In this document: piece by piece, positions 32,682 through 41,428 of the stretch
How the letters are laid out: each line of letters opens with the position of its first letter
Numbering within the stretch: the stretch's first letter is position 1
From: Streptomyces sp. SCUT-3
GTDB lineage: Bacteria > Actinomycetota > Actinomycetes > Streptomycetales > Streptomycetaceae
DNA length: 64,000 nucleotides
Direction of reading: 5' to 3'
NCBI RefSeq assembly: GCF_014083985.1
Contig: NZ_CP046907.1
Location: 752,501 to 816,500 of the forward strand
Position numbers and translations under genes: made by a program
The notes under the pieces: model-generated
Databases searched by the model: none
What the model was told of the DNA's origin: nothing
The model's input: the letters and a program-made list of their open reading frames with translations, nothing else

Positions 32682-35600
32682 GGTCCTCCGTTGATGCTGA
32701 CTTCAGCGCCGCGCACTGGCCCGCGGATCGTGACTTCACCTTCATCGTAGGGGTAGGAGATGCCCGGAACACGGGAGTAACCAGGTCCATCTCCGTTTGG
32801 AATACGCAAGACCACACCAGGCCCGTTCCCTCGATAGCTCTCCTCCAGCGCCATACCCTCATAGTCCGTAGTCCACGAAGTGAACTCACTGTTGGTGTTT
32901 CCGCCAGCATGAAGCTGTGGGTCGGAGTGGCCGCCAAGAGGTTCAGCCCACCCTTGCAGTGCGTTCTGATACATCCGTTGCCACTCTTCGGGACTATGCT
33001 GATCGGCATAACCGACGCCTCGATAGAGATACGGCTCCTCTTCGGGATCCCAACTTCCTCCGTTCTCACATGGTGTGAGCCCCAGCGGGTCGGTCCAGGT
33101 GTGGGGGTTGTGGACGTAGGTGGTGGGGTTAGGAGCGGGGGTGAGGCCGAGGAGGTCGGGGGTGAGGTAGCGGGCGGTTTCGGGGTCGTAGTGGCGGAAG
33201 TAGTTGTGGTGGAGGCCGGTTTCGGGGTCGAAGTACTGGCCGGGGAAGCGTAAGGGGGTGTAGGCGGTGGCGGTGCGGTTCCAGACGGTGGTGCCCCACA
33301 GGGTGGTGCGGGTGCGCCAGGCGATCTCGCCGTCCTCGTCGACGAGTTCGGTGGGGGTGCCGACCAGGTCGGTGACGATGGCGTAGAAGCGGGAGTCGAT
33401 CTCAGCCTGGGAGGCGGTCGCGGCGGGAGCGGGCACGCCCGGGTCGGCGGCGGGGTCGGGGGCGTGTTCGGGGCCACGGCCCAAGGCGGCGGGGCCGGTT
33501 TTGCGTTCGGTCTGGGTGAGGGGGCGCAGGCCCTGGTGGTCCCAGGTGAGGGTGGTGGCGGGGCGGTCGGTGCCGGGGGTGTGGGTGGTCTGTTCGGCGA
33601 GGGTGGTGCCGTCCCAGGTGAAGTCGGTCTGCTCGGTGACGGTCTCGCCGTCGGGGGCGAGGCGCTGTTTGGCGATGCGGCGGCCCAGGGGGTCGTACAG
33701 GTAGCGCCAGACGGTGCCGTCGGGGGTGGTGCAGGTGGTGAGGCGGTCCTCGGCGTCCCAGGTGTAGCGCCAGGTGTCGGGCCTGCGGGACAGGCGGGTC
33801 TTCTGGCGCAGGGTGACGCGTCCGGCGGTGTCGTGCTCGTAGCGGACGCCGCCCGCGGTGCGGATGCGGGTGCCGGTGTAGGTGCGGGGGCCGACGGCCT
33901 CCTGGCCGGGCATGCCGGCGGGCCAGGCCGCCTGGGTCTGGTTGCCGGCCTCGTCGTAGGCGTAGGTCTCGGTCCAGCCGGCGGCGTGGACTGCGGTGAC
34001 GCGGCCCGCTGCGTCGAGGTCGAAGCGGCGGGCGCCGTTGAGCTGATCGTCGACGCCGACGAGGTTGCCGTCGGCACGGTAGGTGTAGGCGCGGTGCTGG
34101 AGGCGGCGGTCGGCGGGGCCGGTGAGTTCCTGCTTGGTGAGGCGGCCCAGGGGGTCGAAGGCCTGGGTGAGGGTGAGTGCGTCGCCGATGTGGCGGGCGA
34201 GTTCGCGGCCGGCGGCGTCGTGGGTGAAGGTGAGGGTGCGGCCGGAGGTGGTCAGTGCGGTGCGATTGCCGGCCGCGTCGTACGTCCAGGTGCTGGTGGC
34301 GCCGGTGGGGGTGGTGCGGGCGGTGCGGCGGCCGAGGGTGTCGTAGGCGTGGGTGAGGGTGCGGCCGTTGACGGTTTCGGCGACCGGGCGGCCGAGCGCG
34401 TCGCGCTGCACGGTCAGGACGGCGTCGGGGCCGGTCGCCCGGAGGAGGGCCCCGGCCGGGTCGTGGTCGAAGGTGGTGACGGCCCCGGCGGCGTCCTTGC
34501 GGACGGTGCGGCCGAGGAGGTCCCGCTCGAAGCGGACGGTCTCGCCGGTGGGGGTGGTGCGGGCGGTGAGCTGCCCGGCGGCGTCGTGCTCGTAGGTGAC
34601 CGTGCGGTCGTCGAAGTCGGTCTCGGCGACGAGGCGTCCGGCCGGGTCGTAGGTGTAGGTCCAGGTCAGGCCCTGGGGGTTGGTGACCTTGGTGAGGCGC
34701 AGCTCGGTGTCGTGCTCGAAGGCGTACCGGACGCCGTCGGGGCCGGTGCGGGCGGCGAGCAGGTCGAAGTGGGTGTACTCGAAGCGGGTGACGGCGCCCG
34801 CGGCGTCGGTGTGGCTGGTGCAGTTGCCCTCGCCGTCGTAGGTCCAGCTCTGGGTGGTGCCGTCGGGGGCGGTGCGGCGGGCGAGCCTGCCCTCGACCGT
34901 CCACTCCAGGCGGGTGACGGCGCCGAGCGGGTCGGTGACGGTGACCGGGCGGCCGAAGGCGTCGCGCTCGTAGCGGGTGACGGCGCCGAGGGGGTCGGTG
35001 ATCTCCACGGGCAGGCCGGCCGCGTTGCAGCGGATCGAGATGGTGGCGCCGAGCGCGTCGGTGACGGACGCGAGGTGGCCGGTGTCGTCGTAGGTGAAGC
35101 GGGTGGTGGCTCCGGTGGGGTCGGTGACGGCGGTGCGGTTGCCGTGCTCGTCGAAGTACTGGACGGTCCGCGTGCCGTCGGGCCCGGTGACGGAGACGGG
35201 CAGGCCCTGGTGGTTGTAGCCGATGCTGGTGTAGCGGCCGTCGGGCCGGACGATCATCACCGGGCGGCTGCAGCCGTCGTAGACGTAACCGACCGTGCGG
35301 CCGAGGGGGTCGGTGACGGTCAGCGGGCGGTCGCGGTCGTCGCGGGTGGTGCGGGTGGTGGAGCCGTCCGGGGCGGTCTCGGCGACCACCTGAAGGCGGT
35401 CGTTGACCAAGTAGCGGGTGGTGTGGCCGAGGGAGTCGGTGCGGGTGGTGACCTTGTGGCCGGTCGCCGGGTCGGTGCCGTCGTAGGTGTAGGCGTTGCG
35501 CAGGTGGCCGGCTTCGCCGGTCTGGTGGACGCAGCGGTCCCGGTCGTCGTAGGCGTAGGTGTAGGACGAGCCGTTGGTGTCGGTCCAGGCGGTGATCCGG

Positions 35601-37477
35601 CCCGTCGCGTCGTTGGTGTAGCGGGTGGGGACGCCGGAGGAGTTGGTGACGGCGGCCAGGTGGCCGTGCTCGTCGTAGCCGAAGCGGCGGATTTCCCGGT
35701 CGCCGCCGTCGGCCGCGGCACCGGCCAGGTGCAGGGCGGTGATCCGGTCGCCCTCGGTGGTGATCCGCAGGTGGTAGCCGGCCGAGTGGACGATGCCGGT
35801 GGGGGCGCCCCGGTCGTCGTAGGTGAAGGTGAGCCACTGGGTGGAGCGGTCGGTGATCTGCTCCAGCAGGGCGATGCCGTCGCCGTCGCCGCCGGGGGCC
35901 GCGAAGTGCCAATTGCGGCCGGTCTCGGGGTCGGTGACGGTGTAGTCGCCGTACTCGTCGACGGTCAGCGGGTGCCGGTCGCCGTCCAGGGGCAGGACGG
36001 GCACGCCGGGCGCCGGGTGCGGGTAGGCGAGCAGCGAGCCGTCCTCGCGGACGAGGACGACGCCCTCCGCGTCGATCTCCAGGCGCTGGTCGGCGGTGGA
36101 GGCCCAGGTGGGGCCGAACCAGCGGCCGGTGCGGTAGGAGGACTCGAAGCAGCGGGAGAAGACCAGGGGCAGCACGGCGGGCAGGGTGAGGTCCGTCTGC
36201 GGGAGCGACATGCGGCCGGTGGCCATGTCGATCGGGTCGCCGCCGAAGAGCCTGCACCGCCACTTGCGGGCGAAGTCGCGGATCGAGGAGGCGATGCTCC
36301 TGCGGGCGGCGCCCGTCGCAGCGCCGCGGGCGGCACCGCGGGCCGCGCCCCGGGCGAGCCCGCCGGCGCCCTTGCCGCCGATGAGGTTGGAGGCGAGGAA
36401 GCCCAATGCGTCGCCGGGGTCGCTGCTCCAGCCGCTGCCGAGGACCGCCATGGGCAGGCGCTCGGGGTGGGCGGCGGTGCTCACCAGTCCGGCCAGCAGC
36501 ATGGACTGGTTCTTCATCCACTCGCCGGGATGGGTGAGGTTGTAGGGGTCCATCGGGTTGAACGTGCGGATCATCTTGAGCAGTTCCGCGCCGCCCTTGA
36601 GGAAGCCGCCGGCCATGTGGAAGGTGTTGAGCTGCATGCCGACGAAGGCGTCCGTGGCGTTGGCGCCGAGGCGGTCGGTGAACTCCGGTTTGGGCGGGGC
36701 CTTGTCCAGGGCGGCCCGCACCTTGGCCTGCGCGTCGCGGGCGGCGCCGGTGCGCTGGCGGCGCGCCTCGGCGAGGAGCGCCTCGGCCTCCTCGCGGCCG
36801 GCGGTCCCGGGGTCGGTGAACCTGCCCGGCTCGGTGGGCTTGGGGCCGGGGTCCTTGCCGGCCTGCGCCTCCCGGTTGTACGTGTCGGCGGCCTTGTTGT
36901 AGGCGTCGACCTTGGCGTTGTGCGCGTCGGCGGCCTGTTTGCTGGCCTGCTGGGCCCTGTTCCAGGTGTCGATCGCGGTCTGCGCCTGGCCCTGGGCCCA
37001 GCGCACCGTGTCCGCGTAGGCGTCCAGGGCGCGGGCGGCCTCCTCGCAGGCGTCGGACGCCTTCAGCCACTCCTTGGGCTGGACGTCGAACTTGTCGCGG
37101 AAGGAGTCGGCGGCCCTGCCCTGCCAGGTGCTGGCGTCCAAGGACTTCATCCCCTGGCCGACGTTCTCGAAGGCCCGCTGGAAGTCGCGCAGGTGCTTGG
37201 CACGCGACTCGATCGCCTCCGGGCTGCCGTGGAGCAGTTCCTTGGGGTCGTCGCTCTCGCCGAGCTGCCGTTCCCGGACGTCGCCGCCCAGGCGGTTGCT
37301 GACGCCCTCGCCGAAGTCGCGGACGCCCTCCGCCAGGCTGTCGGCGCCGAGCCTCGACAGTCCGTCGGCCGCCTTGTCCGCGGTCCGGTCGACGGCCTCG
37401 CCGACGTTCCGCTTCGCCGACTCGACGGCGCCCTCGAGACTGTTCCCGAGCGAGTTGACCGTGTCGCCGAAGCCCAT
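32663..37477 (-). CDS. RHS polymorphic toxin with WXG-like N-terminus and ADP-ribosyltransferase-like end
   Basis: I start at ATG 37477, which overlaps the previous stop (TGATG); upstream frame is the neighbour's shadow. The 1604 residues are, in order: an N-terminal helical region with LDASTWQGRAADSFRDKF, a WXG-type motif fitting type VII export; a helical stalk; a DUF6531-like entry (GDPIDMATGRMSLPQTDLTL); about 25 RHS/YD repeats; and the core end TWTDPLGLTP. A final ~130 residues form the toxin. YLYRGV, FTSWTTD and DEGEVTI match the R-S-E(xE) triad of ADP-ribosyltransferases. It is expected to be delivered to competitors, with the next gene giving immunity. Confidence 0.9.
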   Translation of the reverse strand: MGFGDTVNSLGNSLEGAVESAKRNVGEAVDRTADKAADGLSRLGADSLAEGVRDFGEGVSNRLGGDVRERQLGESDDPKELLHGSPEAIESRAKHLRDFQRAFENVGQGMKSLDASTWQGRAADSFRDKFDVQPKEWLKASDACEEAARALDAYADTVRWAQGQAQTAIDTWNRAQQASKQAADAHNAKVDAYNKAADTYNREAQAGKDPGPKPTEPGRFTDPGTAGREEAEALLAEARRQRTGAARDAQAKVRAALDKAPPKPEFTDRLGANATDAFVGMQLNTFHMAGGFLKGGAELLKMIRTFNPMDPYNLTHPGEWMKNQSMLLAGLVSTAAHPERLPMAVLGSGWSSDPGDALGFLASNLIGGKGAGGLARGAARGAARGAATGAARRSIASSIRDFARKWRCRLFGGDPIDMATGRMSLPQTDLTLPAVLPLVFSRCFESSYRTGRWFGPTWASTADQRLEIDAEGVVLVREDGSLLAYPHPAPGVPVLPLDGDRHPLTVDEYGDYTVTDPETGRNWHFAAPGGDGDGIALLEQITDRSTQWLTFTYDDRGAPTGIVHSAGYHLRITTEGDRITALHLAGAAADGGDREIRRFGYDEHGHLAAVTNSSGVPTRYTNDATGRITAWTDTNGSSYTYAYDDRDRCVHQTGEAGHLRNAYTYDGTDPATGHKVTTRTDSLGHTTRYLVNDRLQVVAETAPDGSTTRTTRDDRDRPLTVTDPLGRTVGYVYDGCSRPVMIVRPDGRYTSIGYNHQGLPVSVTGPDGTRTVQYFDEHGNRTAVTDPTGATTRFTYDDTGHLASVTDALGATISIRCNAAGLPVEITDPLGAVTRYERDAFGRPVTVTDPLGAVTRLEWTVEGRLARRTAPDGTTQSWTYDGEGNCTSHTDAAGAVTRFEYTHFDLLAARTGPDGVRYAFEHDTELRLTKVTNPQGLTWTYTYDPAGRLVAETDFDDRTVTYEHDAAGQLTARTTPTGETVRFERDLLGRTVRKDAAGAVTTFDHDPAGALLRATGPDAVLTVQRDALGRPVAETVNGRTLTHAYDTLGRRTARTTPTGATSTWTYDAAGNRTALTTSGRTLTFTHDAAGRELARHIGDALTLTQAFDPLGRLTKQELTGPADRRLQHRAYTYRADGNLVGVDDQLNGARRFDLDAAGRVTAVHAAGWTETYAYDEAGNQTQAAWPAGMPGQEAVGPRTYTGTRIRTAGGVRYEHDTAGRVTLRQKTRLSRRPDTWRYTWDAEDRLTTCTTPDGTVWRYLYDPLGRRIAKQRLAPDGETVTEQTDFTWDGTTLAEQTTHTPGTDRPATTLTWDHQGLRPLTQTERKTGPAALGRGPEHAPDPAADPGVPAPAATASQAEIDSRFYAIVTDLVGTPTELVDEDGEIAWRTRTTLWGTTVWNRTATAYTPLRFPGQYFDPETGLHHNYFRHYDPETARYLTPDLLGLTPAPNPTTYVHNPHTWTDPLGLTPCENGGSWDPEEEPYLYRGVGYADQHSPEEWQRMYQNALQGWAEPLGGHSDPQLHAGGNTNSEFTSWTTDYEGMALEESYRGNGPGVVLRIPNGDGPGYSRVPGISYPYDEGEVTIRGPVRGAEVSINGGPWRRPG
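33101..33565. repeat. 465-bp direct repeat of RHS core, parental copy
   Basis: This is the counterpart of 31272-31736 inside the intact RHS gene, covering the last RHS core residues before the toxin junction. The two copies are in direct orientation 1829 bp apart and bracket the parental toxin end, its immunity gene, the 56-bp palindrome and the IS1380 remnant. Confidence 0.9.
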
Positions 37478-38190
37478 CAGCGCCCACCGCCCCCGTGCGC
37501 CCCGGTGCCCGGGCTCCCTGCCACGCCCTGCCCCTTGCCGGCCTGCGCGTCCGCGCCCTGGGCGCCCCCGCCCGGCACGTCCGCGACCGGCACGTCCGCG
37601 GGGGCCTCGCCCCCGGCCTGCGGCGGTCCGCTCCACTGCCATTCGGTGTCGGGGTCGAACAGCGCGTCGGGGGTGACCGTCGACGACTGGACGTCCTGCC
37701 AGGTCTGCTGCCAGGCCTGGGCGACCTCGGGCGCACCCTGCATGACGGACTCCGGGCTGTAGTCGGGATTCGCCATGTGGGAGAAGGAGTTGTCCTTCAA
37801 GGTCTCCTCCCAGGAGCGGCCCTCGATCTCCTCCTTGGACAGGTACGGGTTGCCCGCCGCGACCGTCCACACGCCCTTGAGGGTGTTCGAGGCGTACTGC
37901 TCCTGCTCGTGGTAGAGCCCCGCCGAGAGGTTGAGCCGGCCCGCGAACTCGTTGGCGTCCTGCATCAGGGAGCGCACGCCCCAGCCCCACCGGTCGCAGA
38001 AGTCGGCGAAGGTCTGCCGCAGGCCGGAGTCGCCCACCTCCAGGTCCGCCAGCTCCAGGTCGTCGAAGCCGCGCCCCAGGTTCGCCTCGATGTCGAAGCC
38101 CAGTTCCTTCAGCTCCGACATGGCCTGGTTGATGCCCTTGGTGATCCGGGCCAGCGCCTCCGGATCGACCCTGTAGCTGTCGCCGCTCAC
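37477..38190 (-). CDS. Helper protein of the RHS operon
   Basis: GTG 38190 overlaps the upstream gene stop (GTGA), and its own stop overlaps the RHS start. The 237 residues have a helical N-terminal domain (YRVDPEALARITKGINQAMSEL, FADFCDRWGWGVRSLMQDANEF) resembling WXG100/ESX-type hairpins. The tail is disordered Gly/Ala/Pro-rich (VADVPGGGAQGADAQAG). It probably escorts the RHS protein to a type VII secretion system. I know no named family for it. Confidence 0.75.
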   Translation of the reverse strand: MSGDSYRVDPEALARITKGINQAMSELKELGFDIEANLGRGFDDLELADLEVGDSGLRQTFADFCDRWGWGVRSLMQDANEFAGRLNLSAGLYHEQEQYASNTLKGVWTVAAGNPYLSKEEIEGRSWEETLKDNSFSHMANPDYSPESVMQGAPEVAQAWQQTWQDVQSSTVTPDALFDPDTEWQWSGPPQAGGEAPADVPVADVPGGGAQGADAQAGKGQGVAGSPGTGAHGGGGR

Positions 38191-38678
38191 GCGCCCGCCC
38201 CCCGGATGCCCGCGTTCCGTGCGCCCGCGTCCGCGCCTTGTGCGTCCGGTGCCGCCCCGCCCGTGTCCGGTTCCGTCCCGCCGGTGTCCGGTTCCGTTCC
38301 GCCCGGGTCCAGTACAGCCCCGTCCGGCACGATGCCCGTCACCGGCGGCAGCACCATGCCGGCCGGGCTGCCCGCGTCCACCGCGATGCCGGTCGGCCCT
38401 CCGGTGCGCGGGGCCACCTGGTCGAGCAGCCGCGCGCCGTGCACGGGGACGCGGTCGGGGACGGCCTCGCCGCGGGCCTGGGCGAACCGCTCCAGCGCCG
38501 CGTCGTCGGTGAAGGCGAACAGCCAGCGGACATCGCCCGTCCGCGTGGACAGCAGTGACCCGTCGACCACCGGCACCAGCACCTCGCTGCGCCGGAACTC
38601 CCCCACCAGCGCACGCAGATCGCCCTGCCCGGTCGCTGCCAGGTCCGCCAGCCGCAGCCTCAACGCCTCGGCACTCAC
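38187..38678 (-). CDS. SseB-family protein
   Basis: I choose GTG 38678 (VSAEALRLRLADLAATGQGD) behind a GGGGGT element; longer extension enters the promoter region. The 163 residues contain the SseB N-terminal pattern: RRSEVLVPVVDGSLLST, VRWLFAFTDDAALERFAQA and GPTGIAVDAGSPAGMVLPP. The C-terminus is a Gly/Asp/Thr repeat (PDTGGTEPDTGG). SseB-like proteins accompany type VII substrates in Actinobacteria. It is the first gene of the RHS operon. Confidence 0.85.
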   Translation of the reverse strand: MSAEALRLRLADLAATGQGDLRALVGEFRRSEVLVPVVDGSLLSTRTGDVRWLFAFTDDAALERFAQARGEAVPDRVPVHGARLLDQVAPRTGGPTGIAVDAGSPAGMVLPPVTGIVPDGAVLDPGGTEPDTGGTEPDTGGAAPDAQGADAGARNAGIRGAGA

Positions 38679-38956
38679 ACCGGCCACCCCCGTAGTCCGT
38701 TGCTGCTCTTCGCACAAGCAGCTGACCACACTAGTCAGGTGACGAAGAGTCACACCACAAATTCCGTCCGTTAAAACGATCACAATCGCCGAGGCGCCGC
38801 GTCCGGCGGTGACGCGGCCCGCGGCGGAGGGGCCGCTTGGCGGTCCCTCCGACGTCCGAGGCTGCCCGGTGACCGGATCGCGCTCTTGCGGACGATTTGC
38901 GGGCGTGGGAAACAAGGGGCACACGGCGGGTGGCGGCGCGGGGACGAGGAGGTGCC
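38679..38956. promoter_or_regulatory. Divergent promoter region of the RHS operon
   Basis: The 278-bp gap separates the minus-strand SseB-RHS operon from a plus-strand gene. It includes an AT-rich segment around 38735-38790 (CACACCACAAATTCCGTCCG, TTAAAACGATCACAAT), the only such stretch nearby and a likely promoter. I see no clear operator. Confidence 0.4.
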
Positions 38957-39595
38957 GTGGGCGGTGGCGGGCGGATCGGTGGGGGCGGCGGGGGCAGATC
39001 GGCGGGGCCTTCGCCGTGGGCCCGGGAGCGGTTCGGGGAGCACGCGGCGGCGTTGGCGGCCACCGTGCCGGTGCGGCTGGCCCGCGCGCACGCGCGGGCC
39101 CGGACCACGCACGAGGCCGCCGGGCTGAGGAAACGCGGCCCCTACGGGGACGTGCTCGCCGAGGCCGTCCGCGAGGAGCTGGCCGAGCAGTCCCTCGCGC
39201 TGGGCGGTGCCGTGCGCGAGTTGCGCGGGTTCTCCTACGCAGTGATTAATGACCACGCCCTGTTCCCGTACCGGTACGCGAACCGCCCGCTGCCGCTGGG
39301 ACGGGCCCGGCTGCCCGCGAGGACGTCGCAGCTGCGCAGGCGGATGTTCGCCGCGCACGGCCCGGAGCCGGACGAGGGGCTGTTCCCGCTGGACGAGACC
39401 CTGACCGGCGACGCCTACGAGCAACTGCACGAGGCGTTCGAGGAACTGGGCAGCTCCACCACCCTGGTGTCCGTCTTCTACACCGCGGATGTCGAACACG
39501 GCGTCCACACTGCTTACTGGGGCGACGCCCGCCTGGAACCGGACCGGACCTTCACCTGGTCGCACGTGGAACGGCTGCCGAACGTTGCGGCGTGA
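38957..39595 (+). CDS. Hypothetical protein
   Basis: I favour GTG 38957, 6 nt after GAGGAGG; the frame is open upstream. The 212-residue product starts with a Gly/Arg-rich segment. It continues RLARAHARARTTHEAAGL, ELRGFSYAVINDHALFPYRYAN, LYDETLTG-like LFPLDETLTGDAYEQLHEAF, TTLVSVFYTADVEHGVHTAYWG and DRTFTWSHVERLP. It has no membrane span. I do not recognise the family; it is divergently transcribed from the RHS operon. Confidence 0.75.
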   Translation: MGGGGRIGGGGGGRSAGPSPWARERFGEHAAALAATVPVRLARAHARARTTHEAAGLRKRGPYGDVLAEAVREELAEQSLALGGAVRELRGFSYAVINDHALFPYRYANRPLPLGRARLPARTSQLRRRMFAAHGPEPDEGLFPLDETLTGDAYEQLHEAFEELGSSTTLVSVFYTADVEHGVHTAYWGDARLEPDRTFTWSHVERLPNVAA

Positions 39596-39724
39596 CGGCT
39601 CCGGGCACGGAGCCGGCCGGGGCGGCCCGGGCCGGCTGACGGTCCGCGCATCCCCCAGCCGTTCCGGTTGTCCCCCAGCCGTTCCGGCGCGCCGCCGGGG
39701 CCGCCACGGCCACCGCTCCGGCGC

Positions 39725-41203
39725 TCAGACCCTGAGCGCGGGCCGCCGGTCCGCCCACGGCTGCGCCTGCTCGAGCTGCGCCGCCAGCCGCAGCATCCGG
39801 CCCTCCTCCCCCAGCCGTCCGACGAACTGGACGCCGAGGGGCAGTCCGTCCGCCGTCCAGTGGAGCGGCACGCTCATCGCGGGGCGTCCGGTGATGTTGG
39901 CGAGCTGGGTGTACGGGACCCAGCCGAGGTTGTCGTCGATGAGCCGTTCGACGATCGGGGAGAACCTGAGCAACCCGGCGCCACGGACCCTCAGCAGCGC
40001 CTCCTGTGCCGTCCGGACGGCCCGGGGCAGCTCGAACGCCCCGATGCGGGGCGGGGGCGTCGCGGTGGTCGGGGTGAGGAGGAAGTCGTAGGAGGCGTGG
40101 AACGCGGACAGCCGCCGGACGTGCAGGTGGCGGTGCTCGACGGCGCGGATCAGCTCGACGGGGCGGGTCGCGCGGCCGAGGGCGGCCATGACCAGGGTGT
40201 CGGGCTCGAAGGCGGAGTCCCCGGCCCCGGTCAGCGCCTTCGCCGCGTCGACGAAGTACGCGACGTGGGCGAACCAGGTCGTCAGGAAGTCCCGGGCGAG
40301 CGCCGCGTCGTCGTAGGGCGCCCGGTCGAGCCGTTCGACCTCGTGGCCGAGGCCGGTCAGCACCTCGGCCGCCCGGTCCGCCGCGGCGACCGCCTCGGGG
40401 TGGGGTGCGGGATTGATGGAGCTGGCGGTGCACAGGCCGATCCGGAGCCGCCCGGGATCGCGCCCGACCTCGTCCGCGAAGGGCGTGGCCTGCCGCGCCC
40501 CGAGATAGGGGGCCTCGGGGGCCGGGCCGGCCAGCACGTCCAGCATCGCCGCGGTGTCGCGGACCGAGCGGGAGATCACGCCGTCGGTCGCCGTGCCGCC
40601 GAGCGCCTCGCCGGCCGCGGGGCCGGCCGGGACCAGGCCGCGGGACGGCTTGAGGCCGAAGAGGCCGCAGGCGGAGGCGGGGATGCGGATGGACCCGCCC
40701 CCGTCGCTCGCGGCTGCGCACGGCACGATGCCGGCCGCGACCGCCGCCGCGGACCCCCCGGACGAGCCCCCGGGGGTGTGGTCGGTGTTCCAGGGGTTGC
40801 GTGCCGGGCCGAACAGGGCGGGCTCGGTGATGCCCTTGGCCCCGAACTCCGGGGTGTTGGTCTTCCCGAAGACCACGAGGCCGGCGTCCAGCCAGCGCTG
40901 CACCACGGTGGCGTTCTCCGCGGCCGGCACGGAGGCGAACGCCCGGGAGCCGTTGCTCGTCGGGTGACCGGCCAGGTCCTGCTGGAGGTCCTTCAGCAGG
41001 AAGGGGACACCCCTGAGCGGTGCGTCCGACGCCGCTCCCGGTTCCGGCTCCGGCGGCTCGACCTCGGCGACGATCGCGTTGATCGTCGGGTTGACCTCCG
41101 CCGCCCGCGCGCGGGCAGCGGCCAGGAGCTCGGCCGGCTTCACCTCGCCGGACCGGACCAGCTGCGCCAGGCCCACGGCGTCGTAGCCCGGGTAGTCGTC
41201 CAT
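39725..41203 (-). CDS. Amidase signature family enzyme
   Basis: The start is ATG 41203 (MDDYPGYDAVGLAQLVRSGE). The 492-residue enzyme carries the Ser-cisSer-Lys triad: Lys in GVPFLLKDLQ, cis-Ser in AAASDGGGSIRIPAS and the nucleophile Ser in the Gly/Ser-rich TPGGSSGGSAAAVAAG. GLFGLKPSRGLVP follows as usual. It hydrolyses an amide of unknown identity. There is no GatB/GatC nearby, so it is not a glutamyl-tRNA amidotransferase subunit. Confidence 0.93.
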   Translation of the reverse strand: MDDYPGYDAVGLAQLVRSGEVKPAELLAAARARAAEVNPTINAIVAEVEPPEPEPGAASDAPLRGVPFLLKDLQQDLAGHPTSNGSRAFASVPAAENATVVQRWLDAGLVVFGKTNTPEFGAKGITEPALFGPARNPWNTDHTPGGSSGGSAAAVAAGIVPCAAASDGGGSIRIPASACGLFGLKPSRGLVPAGPAAGEALGGTATDGVISRSVRDTAAMLDVLAGPAPEAPYLGARQATPFADEVGRDPGRLRIGLCTASSINPAPHPEAVAAADRAAEVLTGLGHEVERLDRAPYDDAALARDFLTTWFAHVAYFVDAAKALTGAGDSAFEPDTLVMAALGRATRPVELIRAVEHRHLHVRRLSAFHASYDFLLTPTTATPPPRIGAFELPRAVRTAQEALLRVRGAGLLRFSPIVERLIDDNLGWVPYTQLANITGRPAMSVPLHWTADGLPLGVQFVGRLGEEGRMLRLAAQLEQAQPWADRRPALRV

Positions 41204-41311
41204 CGCTCGTCCCCTCCCGCGGCGCCGGGCCGCAGTGGCCCGCCCCGCTGACGCGTGCGCCCCGGTGCTCGCCCGGGGACGAGGAGAAACGTAGCCCATC
41301 CGGCGGTACTA

Positions 41312-41353
41312 CCGGACGGGGTGCGGCCGGACGGGGTGCGGCCGGACGGGGTG
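41312..41353. repeat. 15-bp tandem repeat, 2.8 copies
   Basis: The unit CCGGACGGGGTGCGG repeats at 41312-41326 and 41327-41341 and partly at 41342-41353. It lies upstream of the amidase and downstream of the kinase gene, outside coding sequence. No function is evident. Confidence 0.8.
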
Positions 41354-41428
41354 GCCGCTGGGCGAGTGGCGAGCACGGGCGGGCGAGTGCGGGTGGGCGG
41401 ATCCGGGCGGGCGGTTGCTGCGCCCGGC

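Noticed and set aside
33464-37762. 1432-residue open frame on the plus strand opposite the RHS gene
   Set aside because: It is the antisense shadow of the GC-rich RHS repeats (Val/Gly/Ala-rich, no domains, no Shine-Dalgarno).
37478-37990. Extended N-terminus for the RHS protein
   Set aside because: This part lies out of frame within the helper gene, and the ATG at 37477 overlaps its stop in the usual coupled manner.
39725-41203. GatA subunit of Glu-tRNA amidotransferase
   Set aside because: No gatB or gatC nearby and the gene stands alone; a general amidase is more likely.
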